DNA of 64,000 nt from NCBI RefSeq assembly GCF_035046485.1, contig NC_085137.1:499120536-499184535 (forward strand), in the 5' to 3' direction. The notes under the pieces were generated by a model that worked only from the letters and a program-made list of their open reading frames with translations, had not been told where the DNA came from and did no database searches. Source of the stretch: Aedes albopictus. Its lineage: Eukaryota > Arthropoda > Insecta > Diptera > Culicidae. Of this stretch, positions 1 through 12,140 are shown in pieces. The position numbers and the translations under genes were made by a program. Positions within the stretch are counted from its first letter, which is position 1. Each line of letters begins with the position of its first letter.

Positions 1-350
1 ACCAAACTTTATGGTGTTCAGGATGTTCTAGGTTCTCGATAAAGTATCATATACAAATTTTCCCATTTTTTCTTAATAGAAGACTCAATTTACAACAACA
101 TTGCCGAAGACAGTGTTCTGGTTTATTGAATGTGTGAATTTATGCATCCGTTTCTATGTTAGGGTCATATGTATATGACCTCTCCGAAAGAAATCAATTT
201 AGAACCATCTGGAAAGACGACTTTTGATTTATGCCTACACAACTTTCAGGAGGAAATCTGAGTTAGCTCTGAGACTAAAAACCATGTCACGCTCATTGGT
301 CTGCACGTCTGCACTATAACTATCACTGTCAATCGATCGAAAACACCTAC

Positions 351-483
351 CTTCTGGCTGCCCTTGTGATTGATGACGCGTTGATCGGTTTTCCGCACCA
401 TCACGACCCGGGACAGTGAGCCGCAGTCGTGCGAGGAGCCAGCCGTCGCCAACTGCGTGATGTCCTTGATGGTTCTGGTAGGT
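351..483 (-). CDS. Internal coding exon of an unidentified gene
   Basis: Reading the minus strand, a pyrimidine-rich tract ending TTTTTCCAG directly precedes base 483, and a GTAGGT donor directly follows base 351. The 133-nt segment between them is clearly more GC-rich than its AT-rich flanks, as expected of a coding exon. The most protein-like frame skips the first base and gives 44 codons ending in phase 0. It starts PTRTIKDITQLATAGSSHDC, continues through the segment SRVVMVRKTDQRV, and ends in HKGSQK. A second frame is also open but is rich in His, Arg and Gly and looks less natural. I do not recognise the family. No other exon within 5 kb could be supported, so the neighbouring introns must be long or the gene leaves the window to the left. 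Confidence 0.6.
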
Positions 484-580
484 CTGGAAAAACAGAAAAT
501 TTAGACAGAAAAAAAACATAGTTACCATCATCAGTTAGAACCTAGGATGATAGAAGCATGGTTAGAGGAGTTAGAGCATA

Positions 581-795
581 GGGTATGTGTGCCATCCGTA
601 ATCTCATGCTCCCATATTCATCCTATTCGAAAACAAGCGATTACAGCATTGATTGATTCCGTTCTTTTTGTTTTCATGGGTGCTCACTTCTAACAAAAAA
701 TATAATAATAAGAAACAAAACAAACAGCGCTTCAATCCTTTGTTTTTCGTAGGATGAAAATGGGAGCCACATGCTTAATAAGGGAACCAATACCC
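581..795. mobile_element. TA-flanked MITE (GGGTAT ends)
   Basis: The 215-bp segment begins GGGTATGTGTGCC and ends in its imperfect inverse GGAACCAATACCC. The inverted arms extend about 55 bp and include a shared CTCCCATATTCATCC-like block. TA dinucleotides flank both ends (579-580 and 796-797). There is no coding capacity. TA duplication suggests mobilisation by a Tc1/mariner-type transposase, which is an inference. Confidence 0.65.
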
Positions 796-853
796 TATAT
801 AAAATGGTGAGCTCCCGCCGAAACCGCACGCAAAACTGGAAATAGCATATGTA

Positions 854-1066
854 GGGTCTGGGACCATTTGGGCAGGAGCACCTATTTTGGGCACTTGCTG
901 CTAGAACTCAGTCAATTTCAAATCGATTGACTTGAATTTTTGTTCACGGCTAGATACTGTGCCTAGCTGACCGTGTCTCAAAAATCAAGTCAATCGGTTG
1001 AAAATTGACTGAGTTATAGCAGCAAGTGCCCAAAATAGGTGCTCCTGCCCAAATGGTCCCAGACCC
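854..1066. mobile_element. 213-bp TA-flanked foldback MITE, copy 1
   Basis: The element begins GGGTCTGGGACCATTTGGGC and ends with the inverse. The arms run far into the element and contain GCACCTATTTTGGGCACTTG and its complement. TA flanks are at 852-853 and 1067-1068. A second copy of exactly the same length lies at 23374-23586, so the boundaries are well supported. It is non-coding. Confidence 0.75.
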
Positions 1067-1070
1067 TACA

Positions 1071-1624
1071 TTCACGATTTTTCATTCAGTTCCAAAAGCT
1101 GCAAATGCGTTTAAACTCAAACCTGATAGCACGTCGTTGCCCGGAATCACTCCGGAAACTGTCTAACTTAAAAGGACGAAGCTACATATTGCCAAAAGTA
1201 GTAGTGTGTCAACCGTGACTGTGTTGAAAGAGAGCTGTTTTTTACCATTTTCCACGATATTATACGGTGATTACAAGTGGGCGGAACGTGTCCATCAAAT
1301 CTGAGTTCGACAATGGCCCCAGTTCAGAAAACGTTGTGGGTTTCGAAACCGTTGTATCTAGGCATCAACTGCTAAACCAATGTAATGATAGACTTCCCTA
1401 GAGACCGACAAACAAGCCCATGTTTGTTTCACCCGTTAAGCCGAGCTTTTACAGCTTTTTGACACGTTCGTCCATTATGCTAATGCAGGTGTAACGATAA
1501 GTGACAGGTTGTAAGAAATGTGTGCATTGAGGTTTTAGATAAACCCCTTATGACGAATAGAGCAACGCTATAAAAAATAGGATGAGATACCCCTATGTTC
1601 TTCCATTCGTCGAGAAAAATCACC
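1071..1624. other. Unassigned sequence
   Basis: No coding exon, tRNA-like sequence or paired inverted repeat was recognised. Short purine-rich and AT-rich stretches are present but nothing that could be named. Confidence 0.3.
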
Positions 1625-3550
1625 AAAATATTTCTCAAGAAGCATTACAGGATCATATACGTACATCTCCGGGGTTTTCATCCATGCGATGTGGGCCTGC
1701 GAATCACTGCTTCAGAGAATCCACCTGGGATTCCCTCAGGAACTCCCCTGGGATTTCTGGAGAAATTAATTCTTTGTTGACTCATTATTACTCTTGGAAT
1801 TTTTTCGGGATGCCTCATGGAATTTTTTTAGAAATTCTTTCAGGAGTTCTTTTTGGGACACCTCTAGCAGTTCCTTTAGGTGTTCCAGGAGTTCCTTCTA
1901 GGATTGTTGCAGTATAGTAGTTCTTTCAAGGAGGATTCAGGAATGCCTCCCGGTGTTTTATCAGGGATTCCTACAGAAGTTCCCTCGGTTATTTCAAAAG
2001 GAATTCCCTTAGGTATCCCTCCAGAAGCTCTTTTGAAAATTCCTACAGAAGGACGTCCTTTATAGATTAGCCTAGAACAGTGTTTCCCAAACTTTTTAGT
2101 GGCATCGCCCCCTTGGAGCTGAAGAAAACTGTTTTCGCCCAAAACTCTAGGAGTTCCTCTAGGTGTTTCAGGAATTCGTGTAGATGTTTCTTCAGAGATT
2201 TCTGCTGGAATTCCTCCAGAAGTTCTCTCAGAGATCTCTCCAGGAGTCCCTTCAGAGATTCTTCCAGCATGATCCAAGGATACCTCCAGGAGAATTCAGG
2301 GATTCTTCAGAATTTTCTTCTGGGATTCCAACACAAGATCATTCAGGGGTTAGTCCAGGAGTCCTTTTTAAGAATCGTTCAGGAGATTTTTCAAGGATTC
2401 CTACAGAAGTTTCTTAAGGGAATCTTCCAGGAGTTTTTCCAGGGATCGCTCCTGAAGTTCATTCGAAGATTTGCCCGGAATAATTCAGGGATGCCTACAG
2501 GAGTCACATCAGAGATTTCTCCAGAAGTTGCTTTAGAAACTCCTACAAGAGTTCATGCAGGGATTCTTCTAGGAGTTCCTCATGGAGTTTCTACAAGAAT
2601 TCCTGCAGAATCTTTGAAGATTCCTCCTGGAAATCCTGGATTCCTCCAGAAAACTTTCAAGGTTTTCTCCTAGAATTTCTTCGGAGAATCCTCCCGGAAA
2701 TACTTCCGAGTTTTGTTCTGGACAACTTTCAGGCATACCTCCACAATTCTTTCAGGGATTCTTCCTAGAATTCCTTCGGCGATTCATCCTGGCACTCCTC
2801 TGGGGATCCCTTCTGGAATTCCTTCAGGGATTTCTCCTGGACTTGCTTCGAAAATTCCTCTTGAAAAGTCTTCGAGGATTTCGCCGGAAAATCCTTTTAA
2901 GATTTGTCCTGAAAATCTATTGAAGATATGTCCTGGAAATTCTTTGAGGATTTGTCCAGGATTTTCTTTGATAGTTTATCCTGGAATTCCTTCAGGGATT
3001 AGTCCTGGGGTTCCTTCGAAGGTCCTCTTGAAAATTCTACGGGGATTCCGCCTGGGAATCCTTCGGAGATTTCTCCTGCAAATCCTTTGGGATTCCTCCT
3101 GGATTTTTTCCTGTGATTTCTTTAAGAATTACTCCAGCAAATCTTTCAGGAAATCCTCCAAGAAATCCTTCGGGGATTCTTCAACGGAAATCTTTCGGGG
3201 ATTCCTCCTGGAATTCTTTCAGAGATTCCACCTAGAACTCCTACGTGGCCTCTTTCGAGGATTTCTGAAACTTTCGCTGGAATTCATAAGAGGATTCATG
3301 CTGGAATTTCTTTGAGGATTCCTGCTGGAGTTCTTTAGAGGATGTTTGCCGGAGTTCTTTCAGGGACTCCTTCAAGAATTCCTCCGGGGTATCTTCCTGG
3401 AATTTCTCTTCAATTCCAATCAGGGATTTCTTCGGAAGTTTCTGCAGAGATATTTCTCAGAGAGATTGTTGAACCAGGGATTCCTGCAGAGCTTCCTTCA
3501 GGGTTTCATTAAGAAGTTCCTTATGAGATTCCTCCACGAGTTTTTTTTTT
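1625..3550. repeat. Degenerate ~12-bp GGAATTCC-type repeat, block 1
   Basis: The sequence is built from variants of a unit like TTCCTCCAGGAA, with a rough 12-bp period, in the T-rich orientation on the plus strand. Because the period is a multiple of three, each frame reads as a four-residue pattern (IPxG/IPxE, FLxx or SSRD/SSRN). That produces several apparent ORFs that are not genes. It ends in a T10 run near 3541-3553. It may be a decayed minisatellite; the same repeat recurs throughout the window. Confidence 0.8.
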
Positions 3551-3672
3551 TTTAGAGATCACCCTTCAATGACAATGAAGTAAAGATGATCAATTTCTCA
3601 CGTCCATCGTTTTTCAAAATCTCTAGACCTCCTACCCCTTCTGTAACGCCATTTTCCTATACCTATAATATA

Positions 3673-5200
3673 GGGTGTCCCAGAAAGTATGGGCACAACT
3701 TTGCAGTTCTGCCATTTGGGAATGGATGCATAAACAAACTTTATTTTCACACATATCCTGCCTTAAATGCCAATCATTAAAATTTGCATTTTACACTTCG
3801 TTTGGATGTGGTGGAGCATTCCTTAAAAGACCATTTAAAGCTTCTGCACAAATTGCTATATTTTTCAATATCATCGCTTAACAAATTGTTTTCTACGCAT
3901 GAAATAAGGCTCAATAAAAATTTCAAAAAATATATCCGTGTATTTCAACATGCGTATCTATTATACAATCCTTAGTTTGAATTGAAAACATATATTTTTG
4001 AATCTGAAAAATAAATATAAACACCAAAATCGATATTTATGAAAACCCGTTTTTCTAATAGTTGAAAACAAGCTTCTGAATATCTATCACAGCATGCAGA
4101 AAATTGCTATTTAATTTCACGATAAATAAAACAAATGCTCTAGCTTTATGAAGTGTAGTATAAATTATTTTTATTCTCCTTAAAACATGTTTCAAAACTC
4201 GAATATCTGTGGGCACGTCTTATCCAAAAATACACGGAGACAAATTTCGTTCGATTGAAACAAAAATATTCATGTTTATGCGGTAAACTGATAAAATTTT
4301 TAAAACTAAAATATTAATTTTTAAAACTAACTCAATTACATATTGATTTTTACAACACCCATTGAAGAGCCCCCCGTTCCGCCGTCGAAAACATAAACAA
4401 AACTCTCAAGTTCCAGCTGCAGCACCAACCAAGATTTCCTCTTGCAAAAAAAGGCAAGTTTCACCAAAAGTTTCCACGAAATCCCATTGATTTCGGGAGC
4501 GTATGTTATCTACATGATGCTGGCATTGAAAGTGCCACGCGGGAAGTGGGCTTTCCTAGAGAACGAAATGACTTTGTAAATTTAATTGGAAAACAAATAT
4601 TTCCGTAGGGCCGACCTGCCACAAAAAACAAAAATGTTTACATTTGTTTCTAACATAACCTGTCAGAAGATGCATGTTTGTTTCAAAAATGGATTGAATT
4701 TGCTTCAAATGTGACGTTCGATTTGCTCCAAACAGTTTTATTTTTGTTGCCAGAACAAATTGACAATTTATTTGAGTTTACCTGAAATATTTTTGATTTT
4801 ACCATGCTTTTTTCTGCGTGTAGAAAAGGCGAATTTTTCAGTTTTCTCAAAATTTTAAAATACCCAAACGCACAGGCAAAACATATTTTTATGAAAAATT
4901 CAAATCAACCATCTGAGGAAACATGTTTTCGAATATATCATGCGAAAAAAATTCAAAAAAATTGTTTCGAATTGGGGTATTTGGCAAAACCGTAAAAAAG
5001 TAGTTTGTGCAGAAGTTTTAAAAGTTGTTTTTTCATTTCAAACATTCTGCATATAAAAACCTTTTTTAATGTATAAACTCTCTACAGGTATCAATGAAAA
5101 TACTTTGAATATAAGTACAAAAATATAAAAATTGTCGTTTGTTAAGAAAATCCTTGTATTTTCGCTATACAAAGTTGTGCCCATACTTTCTGGGACACCC
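3673..5200. mobile_element. 1.5-kb TA-flanked element with GGGTGTCCC ends
   Basis: The left end GGGTGTCCCAGAAAGTATGG is matched by the exact inverse at 5181-5200, and the terminal repeat is about 31 bp. TA flanks lie at 3671-3672 and 5201-5202. The interior is AT-rich and shows no transposase; the ORFs inside are short and unlike any transposase. It is best read as a non-autonomous Tc1/mariner-like element. Confidence 0.75.
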
Positions 5201-5221
5201 TATACACATTCCTGGGCATTA

Positions 5222-5979
5222 GGGCAGTTCAGACTTCAAATATGTTAAAAATTCAAAGCTCCCATATGTTCATTGCAATCCTTGGTGCAAAACTAGAGCC
5301 CTGGCAAATTTTCAGCCATTTCGGTGGTGATTTAATGGTGGCCCAAAAGCAAAAAAGGTTTATATGGGAATTACTATGGAGAATTTTTGAAAAAGGTTCT
5401 ACACGCTGTAGAGCATTAACACGTGGATAAAGTTATAGGGTCAAAGACAAATTGAATTCTTCAGATCTCAATGATGAATGTTGCTGAATACCGCAACTCA
5501 TTTCGACTCATGAAAAAGAAGTAATTAATCAATATTCATCCATGCATGCTTGAACAGAAGACCACAGCTCGACCGACATGCTTGACACACAATCATAGTA
5601 CATATGCGTGTTAGCTTCTTGCACACCTTGAAGGACATCATGTATGAAGATGCTCAATCGAGTGAAAATTTGTTAAATATTTTTTTGCCAATTGTCGAAA
5701 TAAGTTCCGGTCTTCGGCAATATTCATCACTGAGATCTGAAGAATTCAATTTGACTTTGACCCTATGACTTCATCCATGTGTGAATGCTCTACAACGCGG
5801 AGAGCTTTTTTTGAAAATTCTCCATAGTAATTCCCATACAAACCTATTTTGCTCTTGGGCCACCATTAAATCAACACCGAAATGACTGAAAATTTGACAG
5901 GACTCTAGTTTTGCACTAAGGATTGTAATGAACATATGGGAGCTTTGAATTTTCAACATGTTTGAAATCTGAACTGCCC
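5222..5979. mobile_element. 758-bp TA-flanked foldback element
   Basis: Long imperfect inverted arms (about 5222-5490 and 5700-5979) start GGGCAGTTCAGACTTCAAAT and end in the inverse ATTTGAAATCTGAACTGCCC-like sequence. TA flanks are at 5220-5221 and 5980-5981. The two arms give mirror-image ORFs on opposite strands that share a CRAxTxG ending, which identifies them as repeat translations. It is non-coding. Confidence 0.75.
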
Positions 5980-6177
5980 TACTGGGCATCCTTGTTCATT
6001 GGAATTTAACATCATTTTCCATTGAAATTTGTTCGTAGAATCTATTTTCGATAACAAAAACAAAATAAAAAAACTGCTTCCATCTGCTTGTTTACAAAAT
6101 CGACGAAAAATTAAAATTTTACAAAAAATAGTTGGAAGCATTTGACCAAGCATTTACACTCAGTGTATTTTTAATTT

Positions 6178-6351
6178 TTTTTATCTGTATTAACGAGATT
6201 TTTATCCCTAGGCTAGTTCATCTCGGGACCCACGCTGTACTTCCATTCCGAAGGAAGAACCCACATTTTGTGTGTTTGTCGCGAGTAGGATTCGATCCCA
6301 GGTCCTCGGCATGATAGTCAAGTGTTCTAACCATCACACCAGGTCCGCTCC
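6178..6351 (-). mobile_element. tRNA-derived SINE, minus orientation
   Basis: On the minus strand the element begins GGAGCGGACCTGGTGTGATG and contains A-box-like and B-box-like sequence (GGTGTGATGGTTAGAACAC; GGGATCGAATCC). It ends in an A-rich tail after CTCGTTAATACAG. An 11-bp duplication, ATTTTTAATTT, flanks it at 6167-6177 and 6352-6362. A second copy in opposite orientation is at 6950-7130. Confidence 0.75.
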
Positions 6352-6639
6352 ATTTTTAATTTAAAAGTTCAAAAGTTCAAATGGTTCACGAAATCCAGTG
6401 CATGAAAAATATCATTCAAATTGAAAAATATCGAGTCAATAATGACATATTTTTTCGTGTTTTATGCTGGAAATGCTCTATATGACTTCTAAGAATGTTG
6501 TGAAACTTGGCAGGTTCGAAATTCATAGCTTCTGGAAGAGTCATGGTAAATATAGTCTTAAACACTATACCAAACGAACTTAACCCGTTGTTAAGGGGAA
6601 ACATCAAAGAATACAAATATGGCTGCCACAATGCACAAT

Positions 6640-7460
6640 GGGAAAAAAATAGATATAAAACACCAATAAATTCAATATCTCTGCTCGGAGTGGATGGATT
6701 CGAATGAGTTTTTGACACAAACTGCAAAAATCTCTACAGTTTCAGATAAGGAGGGTGTCATTCGCCGCACAATGCTGTAAATCAGTGTATCGGGCCCGTT
6801 TTACCCCACTCTCTCTATGTTTCACCTTTTAAGAAAAATCCTGGAGTGTAAAATAAATGATTTATTATCTTCGTGCTTGTGTAAAAACTTCCGTAGTATC
6901 GAATGGAGCTGGTTTGGCTCACCGTACGGCCTTAAAAATTGAAATATCTGTGGAGCGGACCTGGTGTGATGGTTAGAACACTTGACTATCACGCAGAGGA
7001 CCTGGGATCGAATCCCACTCCCGACAAACTCACAAAAAACGTGAGTTCTTCATTCGGAAGGGAAGTAAAGCGTGGGTCCCAAGATGAACTAGCCTAGGGC
7101 TAAAAATCTCGTTATTACAGACAAAAAAAATTGAAATATCTTCAAATAACCCCGACATCCCCTATTTCTTTGAAATTTCACATGCTACTTCGCCCGGAGT
7201 GGAACGCATTCTAAATACGAGTAAAATGAGTCATTTATTTTGCACGCCAGTCAGAAATTGATGAGGATTTACTTAAAAAAGTGTGTGAGAGTGAGATAGC
7301 GGGGTAAAACGAGCTCAATGCACTTATTTTCAGCATCGTGTGGAGAATGGCACCCTCCTTATCTGAAACTATAGAGATTTTTAAGTTTGTGTCAAAAATT
7401 CATTCGAATCCATCCACTCCGAGCAAAAATATTGAATTTATTCGCGTTTTATACTTCTTT
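6640..7460. mobile_element. Foldback element interrupted by a SINE
   Basis: Two imperfect inverted arms, about 6640-6885 and 7180-7460, share blocks such as GAATCCATCCACTCCG and a segment around CACCCTCCTTATCTGAAACT. Antiparallel ORFs in the two arms share the peptide HSNPSTPS, confirming the mirror relation. The spacer holds the SINE at 6950-7130. Terminal boundaries are uncertain because the outer sequences do not match cleanly. Confidence 0.55.
6950..7130 (+). mobile_element. tRNA-derived SINE, plus orientation
   Basis: Same family as 6178-6351: GGAGCGGACCTGGTGTGATG head, B-box-like GGGATCGAATCCC, and a tail ending in A8. The 11-bp direct repeat TTGAAATATCT flanks it (6939-6949 and 7131-7141), which fixes both ends and indicates insertion by target-primed reverse transcription. 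Confidence 0.8.
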
Positions 7461-9111
7461 TTTGCCACTGTGCAATGGCCGACTTGGTCCCCTACTCACG
7501 TTTTCAAGAACACCAATCATGAAAATTCGTAAACAAATGCTCTCGATTTGGAAAACTGCCTCTTTTTGCAAGTGAGCAAAGCTGGGATAAACAAGTGCGG
7601 CTTGGTTCGATGCTTCGCTCGTCAGATTTGTGCCTCTAAAGTTTGTATGCAAAATTGCAATGGAATTTCTTGATGTTTCACATTAGGTACCCACATCTAC
7701 TGCGATTCACTATCAAAGACGACAAAATTGTCAAAAAAGCTTCTTTAACATGTACCTTATTCCCAACAAAACATCGAATGACCGCTCAATACGACTTCCC
7801 GAGTTGTTTGACTTGAGCAAATAAGCACATCACCGAAACGCACTATCAGCCGACCAAATATTTGTATTTGCTTCTTGACGCTGCTGTTGACACGTTGTTA
7901 TGTCTCGTGGAAGCACGCCCGCCGGCTGCCGTCTCAAGTGCCAACACTTGCCGGTTAATCAGCCATCAGACGAAACGAAACGAGCAAACATTCTGTCCTT
8001 GCCCAACTATGGGTTTTTTCATGAATTTTAATCGATCTCCGAGCGCATATAGTAGGTATATACGAATGCCTACAAATTGCTACACAGAGAACGCAGGAGA
8101 TTCGAGCGGCCCCTTGGGCTGCCCTCCGATGGAAACATTATTCTCGTTCGGTGTTTGCGCTTGTCTTTTTCCATAATTGAACTCTCACTCGTATCGTTCT
8201 GATCCGCTAATAATTAATTCATCAATTGAGGTTGGCCATTTATTTTACGGGCCAACTAACGACATACATACATATATGCCGGACCGTGTTGATCAGGCTG
8301 TAAACGCACAGCAATATTATGCACAGCGCAGAGTGGCTGGGTTCGAAGCCCTTAGGAGCTCTCGGTAGCCTGCAGAAGTGTCCATTGCACACTCAGTTGA
8401 GAAACAGTCTAAATCTCAGTTGCGGTGTAACGCCACAGAGGAAATATAGCATACACGGCGTTGAGGTCGGGTTGTACCCCGTCTCGCAAGAGAGAGGACC
8501 GAATCAAAGCCACATGTTGACACCGCGCGCACTTGCCTGGTCGACATGTGGCTATGGCGAAAGCGAGTGTACCCGCTGGTTTTATTCGCAAACGCACTGC
8601 CCAGCTGCTACAAAGCGCACATAATTATGGTCGTCCGTCAGTCCATCAGTGCGCCACTGCTGCGTGTGGGGAATCCACCGACTTGACGACGCTCTGAGCA
8701 TAAGAATCATGTCATGCTGAGGCTGAGCACTCACTTTTTACTCCTTCAGTACATATTTAGCAAAACGGTTCGGATCAATGCCATAATGTGCGGTGCGAGG
8801 AAAGGAGTGGCTCCATCCATATTACTTATTAGGGAGATTTATGATCGATAATGATGGGTGCGGCAAGACGGTATCCGATTGCATGTGGATTTGCACGAAC
8901 CGTTTCCACCGAAGGATTGGTAAATCTTCTAATGTGCATTAGTTGGCATAGGGAATGAAAATTGCAAAAATTACCTACAAGAAAATTAGTACGATGTTTT
9001 CATGATCTGAATAGATTTGTATAATTTATGGAGCAATCGAAGTTATTCTCGATGACCGAACAACCCAAACGAAAACGGCCTACGATGCATCGATTTTGCC
9101 GCCTTTAAAAA
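7461..9111. other. Lower-repeat, partly GC-rich segment without a recognised gene
   Basis: The part from about 7860 to 8700 is richer in CG and CpG than its surroundings and has no inverted repeats or repeat units. Open frames of 60-104 codons occur on both strands but show no recognisable domain and no convincing splice sites. It could be regulatory DNA or non-coding exon sequence; this is only a suggestion from composition. Confidence 0.3.
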
Positions 9112-9922
9112 CATGGCCATTAGCATGGGACAAACATCAAATTCTCGCTCCAGTCGACTTTTTTAATTCCATTTAGGTCCCATATGAACTGTGCAAAATT
9201 TCAGCGCAATCGGTGAAACTATAATTTAGCGCAAGCGGTTCAAAGTTTTCATAGGATTTACTATGGGAAAAGTTACACTTTTAGATAAAAAATCCCAGAG
9301 GTTCCCTTTTGTCTCCTTAATTCAAATCGATCAACGCTTCTTGTAGAAAAATCATTTATGAAACTTTCCTTCGAAGACCGCAAAACGATTGGATGCTTGT
9401 GGAAAAAGTTATTGATTTATTACCGATTAGTGAACCAACGAACGGCTTTTTGATTTGTTTTATTAGCAGCACTGCAGCTGCTGCCTTGGCTGCTGCTGTT
9501 TCTGGGGGTGGTGATGCCTCCCGCCACCCTATGCAACAACGGCAGCAGCAGTGCTGCTAATAAAACAAAATAAAAAGCCGTTTGTTAGATCACTAATCGG
9601 TAATAAATCAATAACGTTTTCCACAAGCATCCAATCGTTTTGCGGTCTTCGAAAGAAAGTTTTATAAATGATTTTTCTACAAGAAACGTTGATCGATTTG
9701 AATTAAGGAGACAAAGGGCGACCTGTGGGTTTTTTTGTTTGAAAGTGTAACTTTTCTCATAGTGAATTCTATGCAAACTCTGAACTGCTTGCGCTAATTT
9801 ATAGTTTCACCGAATGCGCTGAAATTTTGTACACTTCATATGGAACCTAAATGGAATCCAAAAAATCGACTGGAGTGAGGATTTATTTTTTCCATACAAG
9901 CGTGTCCCATACTAATGGTCAT
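9112..9922. mobile_element. Foldback element with CAG/CTG-rich centre
   Basis: The left terminus ATGGCCATTAGCATGGGACA (9112-9131) is matched by its near inverse at 9903-9922. The arms stay paired through nearly the whole 811 bp, for example CGCAAAACGATTGGATGCTT against its inverse near 9630. The centre (about 9460-9560) is rich in GCAGCAG/CTGCTG. It is non-coding. Confidence 0.7.
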
Positions 9923-9968
9923 ACGTAGTATCTTTTTCCAACACAGCCTTCCTTATCGTTACACCTAG

Positions 9969-11085
9969 AGATCACCACAGCAAACGGAATCGCAAATCGA
10001 CCACGTTCTGATTGATAAGCGGCAGCTGTCCGACATTGTCGATGTCAGGACGAATCTTGGCGGTAACATCGACTTCGATCACTACATGGTGATGGTCAAA
10101 CTGCGTCCAAAACTTTCCGTCATGAACAATGTACGATACCGGCGACCACCACGGTACATCCTAGAGCGACTAAGTCAACCGGATTCACGCAGAACCTAGA
10201 GGCAGCATTCCCAGTCGAAGATGAGCTCGAGTGGAGTAGAGTAATAGCAGCCATCAACGACGCAGCCGAGAGCACCCTCGGGTATGCGGAACAGGGTTGA
10301 CGGAACAAATTGACGAGGAGTGCAGAGCGATTCTGGACGAGAATAATGCAGAGCGGACGGTAATGCTACAGCATGGAAACCGGCAGAATGTGAAACAATA
10401 CAAGCAGGAGCGGAAACCCGTCTCTTCCAAAAAAAAATCGCCGCCTTGAAGAAGCGGAGTGCAAGGTAATGGAGCTGATGTGCCGTTCTCGAGAAATACC
10501 GAGGTTCTACCAGAAGCTCAACGCTTCTTACAGCGGGTTTATGCCGAAATATGCAGAAATAAGCGTGGAGGCATCTTGAGGGACGAACGTGAAGTGATCG
10601 ATAGGTGAAAGCAGCACTTCGATGAGTACCAGAATTGCGTGAAGCACCAAATATCTACCGGAGGAGTACAAGGAAGGTACTATCTGCAACATTCACAAGG
10701 AAGGTGACCATTTGGAATGTTAGAACTTCAGAGCGATAGCAATTTTGAATGCCGGTTACAAACCCCTATCCCAGATCATCAGCGAAAATCATGGCGAAAA
10801 CCGAATGAGCTCGTGGGAAGTTCTAAAGCCGGCTTCATCGACGGCCGGTCGACAACGGACCAGATCTTCAAATCCTATGTATTTACGGCATCACCTATCC
10901 GTCGACTTCAAGGCTGCATGCGACAGCATTGGTCGTACAGAGCTTGGAAAATCATGTACGAAGAAAACGGCTTTCCTTTCAAGGGAAAGTGTGGCCTTCA
11001 TCTCCGATCCGCCTTGAACACGCTTTGTAAGATTGCTTCTGTCAGGGCTTTAACTTTACCACGACTTGTGTTCAGCTAGATCGGC
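9969..11085 (+). pseudogene. RTE-clade (JAM1-like) retrotransposon relic
   Basis: Translations in changing frames match the end of an APE-type endonuclease and the start of a reverse transcriptase of the RTE clade. First come QIDHVLIDKRQLSDIVDVRT and FDHYMVMVKLRPKLS, then an Arg/Glu-rich linker. Further on come ILNAGYKPLSQI, the RST-TDQI motif region and SVDFKAACDSIGRTEL, which aligns with the conserved DFKxAxDS block. Several frameshifts and a deletion break the frame, and the catalytic FADD-type motif is not reached. The copy is therefore truncated and inactive. The clade is assigned from remembered family motifs, not a search. Confidence 0.75.
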
Positions 11086-12140
11086 CAACCCTGAGACTCC
11101 CTACTTTTACAGACTTTGGCGAATGCCACAGGTAGGTAGATTAACCAAGGTCAGCTGTGTCTTTGCTAGGCCTTTTCGTAGATAAACAGAGCCACGGTGG
11201 TCACCTGCATCTCACACTCTTCGTCTTCTTCTTCGACTTATACTTCTTCTTTGTGTACACTACAGTCCACGGGGCTGCCAAGTAACCAAAAGTTCTGCTT
11301 CCCATGACAAACTGCACTTCAGAAGTTCAGATAAAGTTCCGAATGGAACATTCTGGTTGCTTAAGAGGCTAACGATGAGCCTTGCTGGAACTTCGCAAAT
11401 AAGTTCAATTTTTGTAGAAAACTCAAGCATGCTCAAATAAAAGACAAATATAAATTTATCAAATTAATGAATTGAGATGTGCGAGAGTTCGACTGTTAGA
11501 TCTATGTTCTAGGTTATGCACAATCGTTTCCGAATCGTAGGGACGAATCATAAACGTTTCGTTCTAGAAAGTCAAGAATTGATAAGCCGAATTTCCTATC
11601 CTAGAATAACCTAGAATTTCGCGGAAGCCGCGAAATCCCCGAAATGAGACCATGGCCGCGAAATGTCGCAAAATTTGACAACATTGAGAAAATACTGAAC
11701 AAATTTCCAACAATTTCATAGTCTCCAGCTTGAAATGGTCTTATCGACAGTGTACAGTAGGCTGCGGCTTATTTTTGAAAAGTTGTTGAAACCAGGAATT
11801 CGTGAGCTCTTTTGGATTCAAATGACACAAAAAGAGAAACCTCTGAGTTTAAGCCAAAAATATTGTGATTTAGAGGTCGCGCAATCGCTTCAAAGTTGAA
11901 TTTTCGAGTAATAAAAAGGTGTTTTCACTTCAAGTGCCATAACTTTCTCAATTTTCAATCGATTTTCAATCTTTTTTTATGAATTTCTCACAAATTAAAT
12001 TTCGAATAAACTCGTAGAACATCATTTTTTTCCAAAGTCACGCAAAATATGAGTTTTTGAAGATTTAATTCATTTTTTTCTTCTTTTTATAAAATTTTTT
12101 GACTTTAGAGTCCTATAACTATAATTCAATGGTATCCCAT
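11086..12140. other. Unassigned sequence
   Basis: No gene or clear element ends were found. A short CG-rich motif series containing CGCGGAAGCCGCGAAATC lies near 11610-11680. From about 11760 the text resembles the neighbouring foldback family but without a paired arm. Confidence 0.3.

Noticed and set aside
1582..3555. ORFs rich in IPxG, FLQx and SSRD patterns
   Set aside because: These are translations of the degenerate 12-bp repeat and recur wherever the repeat occurs, on either strand.
7862..8624. Two overlapping plus-strand ORFs of about 100 codons
   Set aside because: They have no recognisable domain, and frames on both strands are similarly open in this GC-richer stretch.
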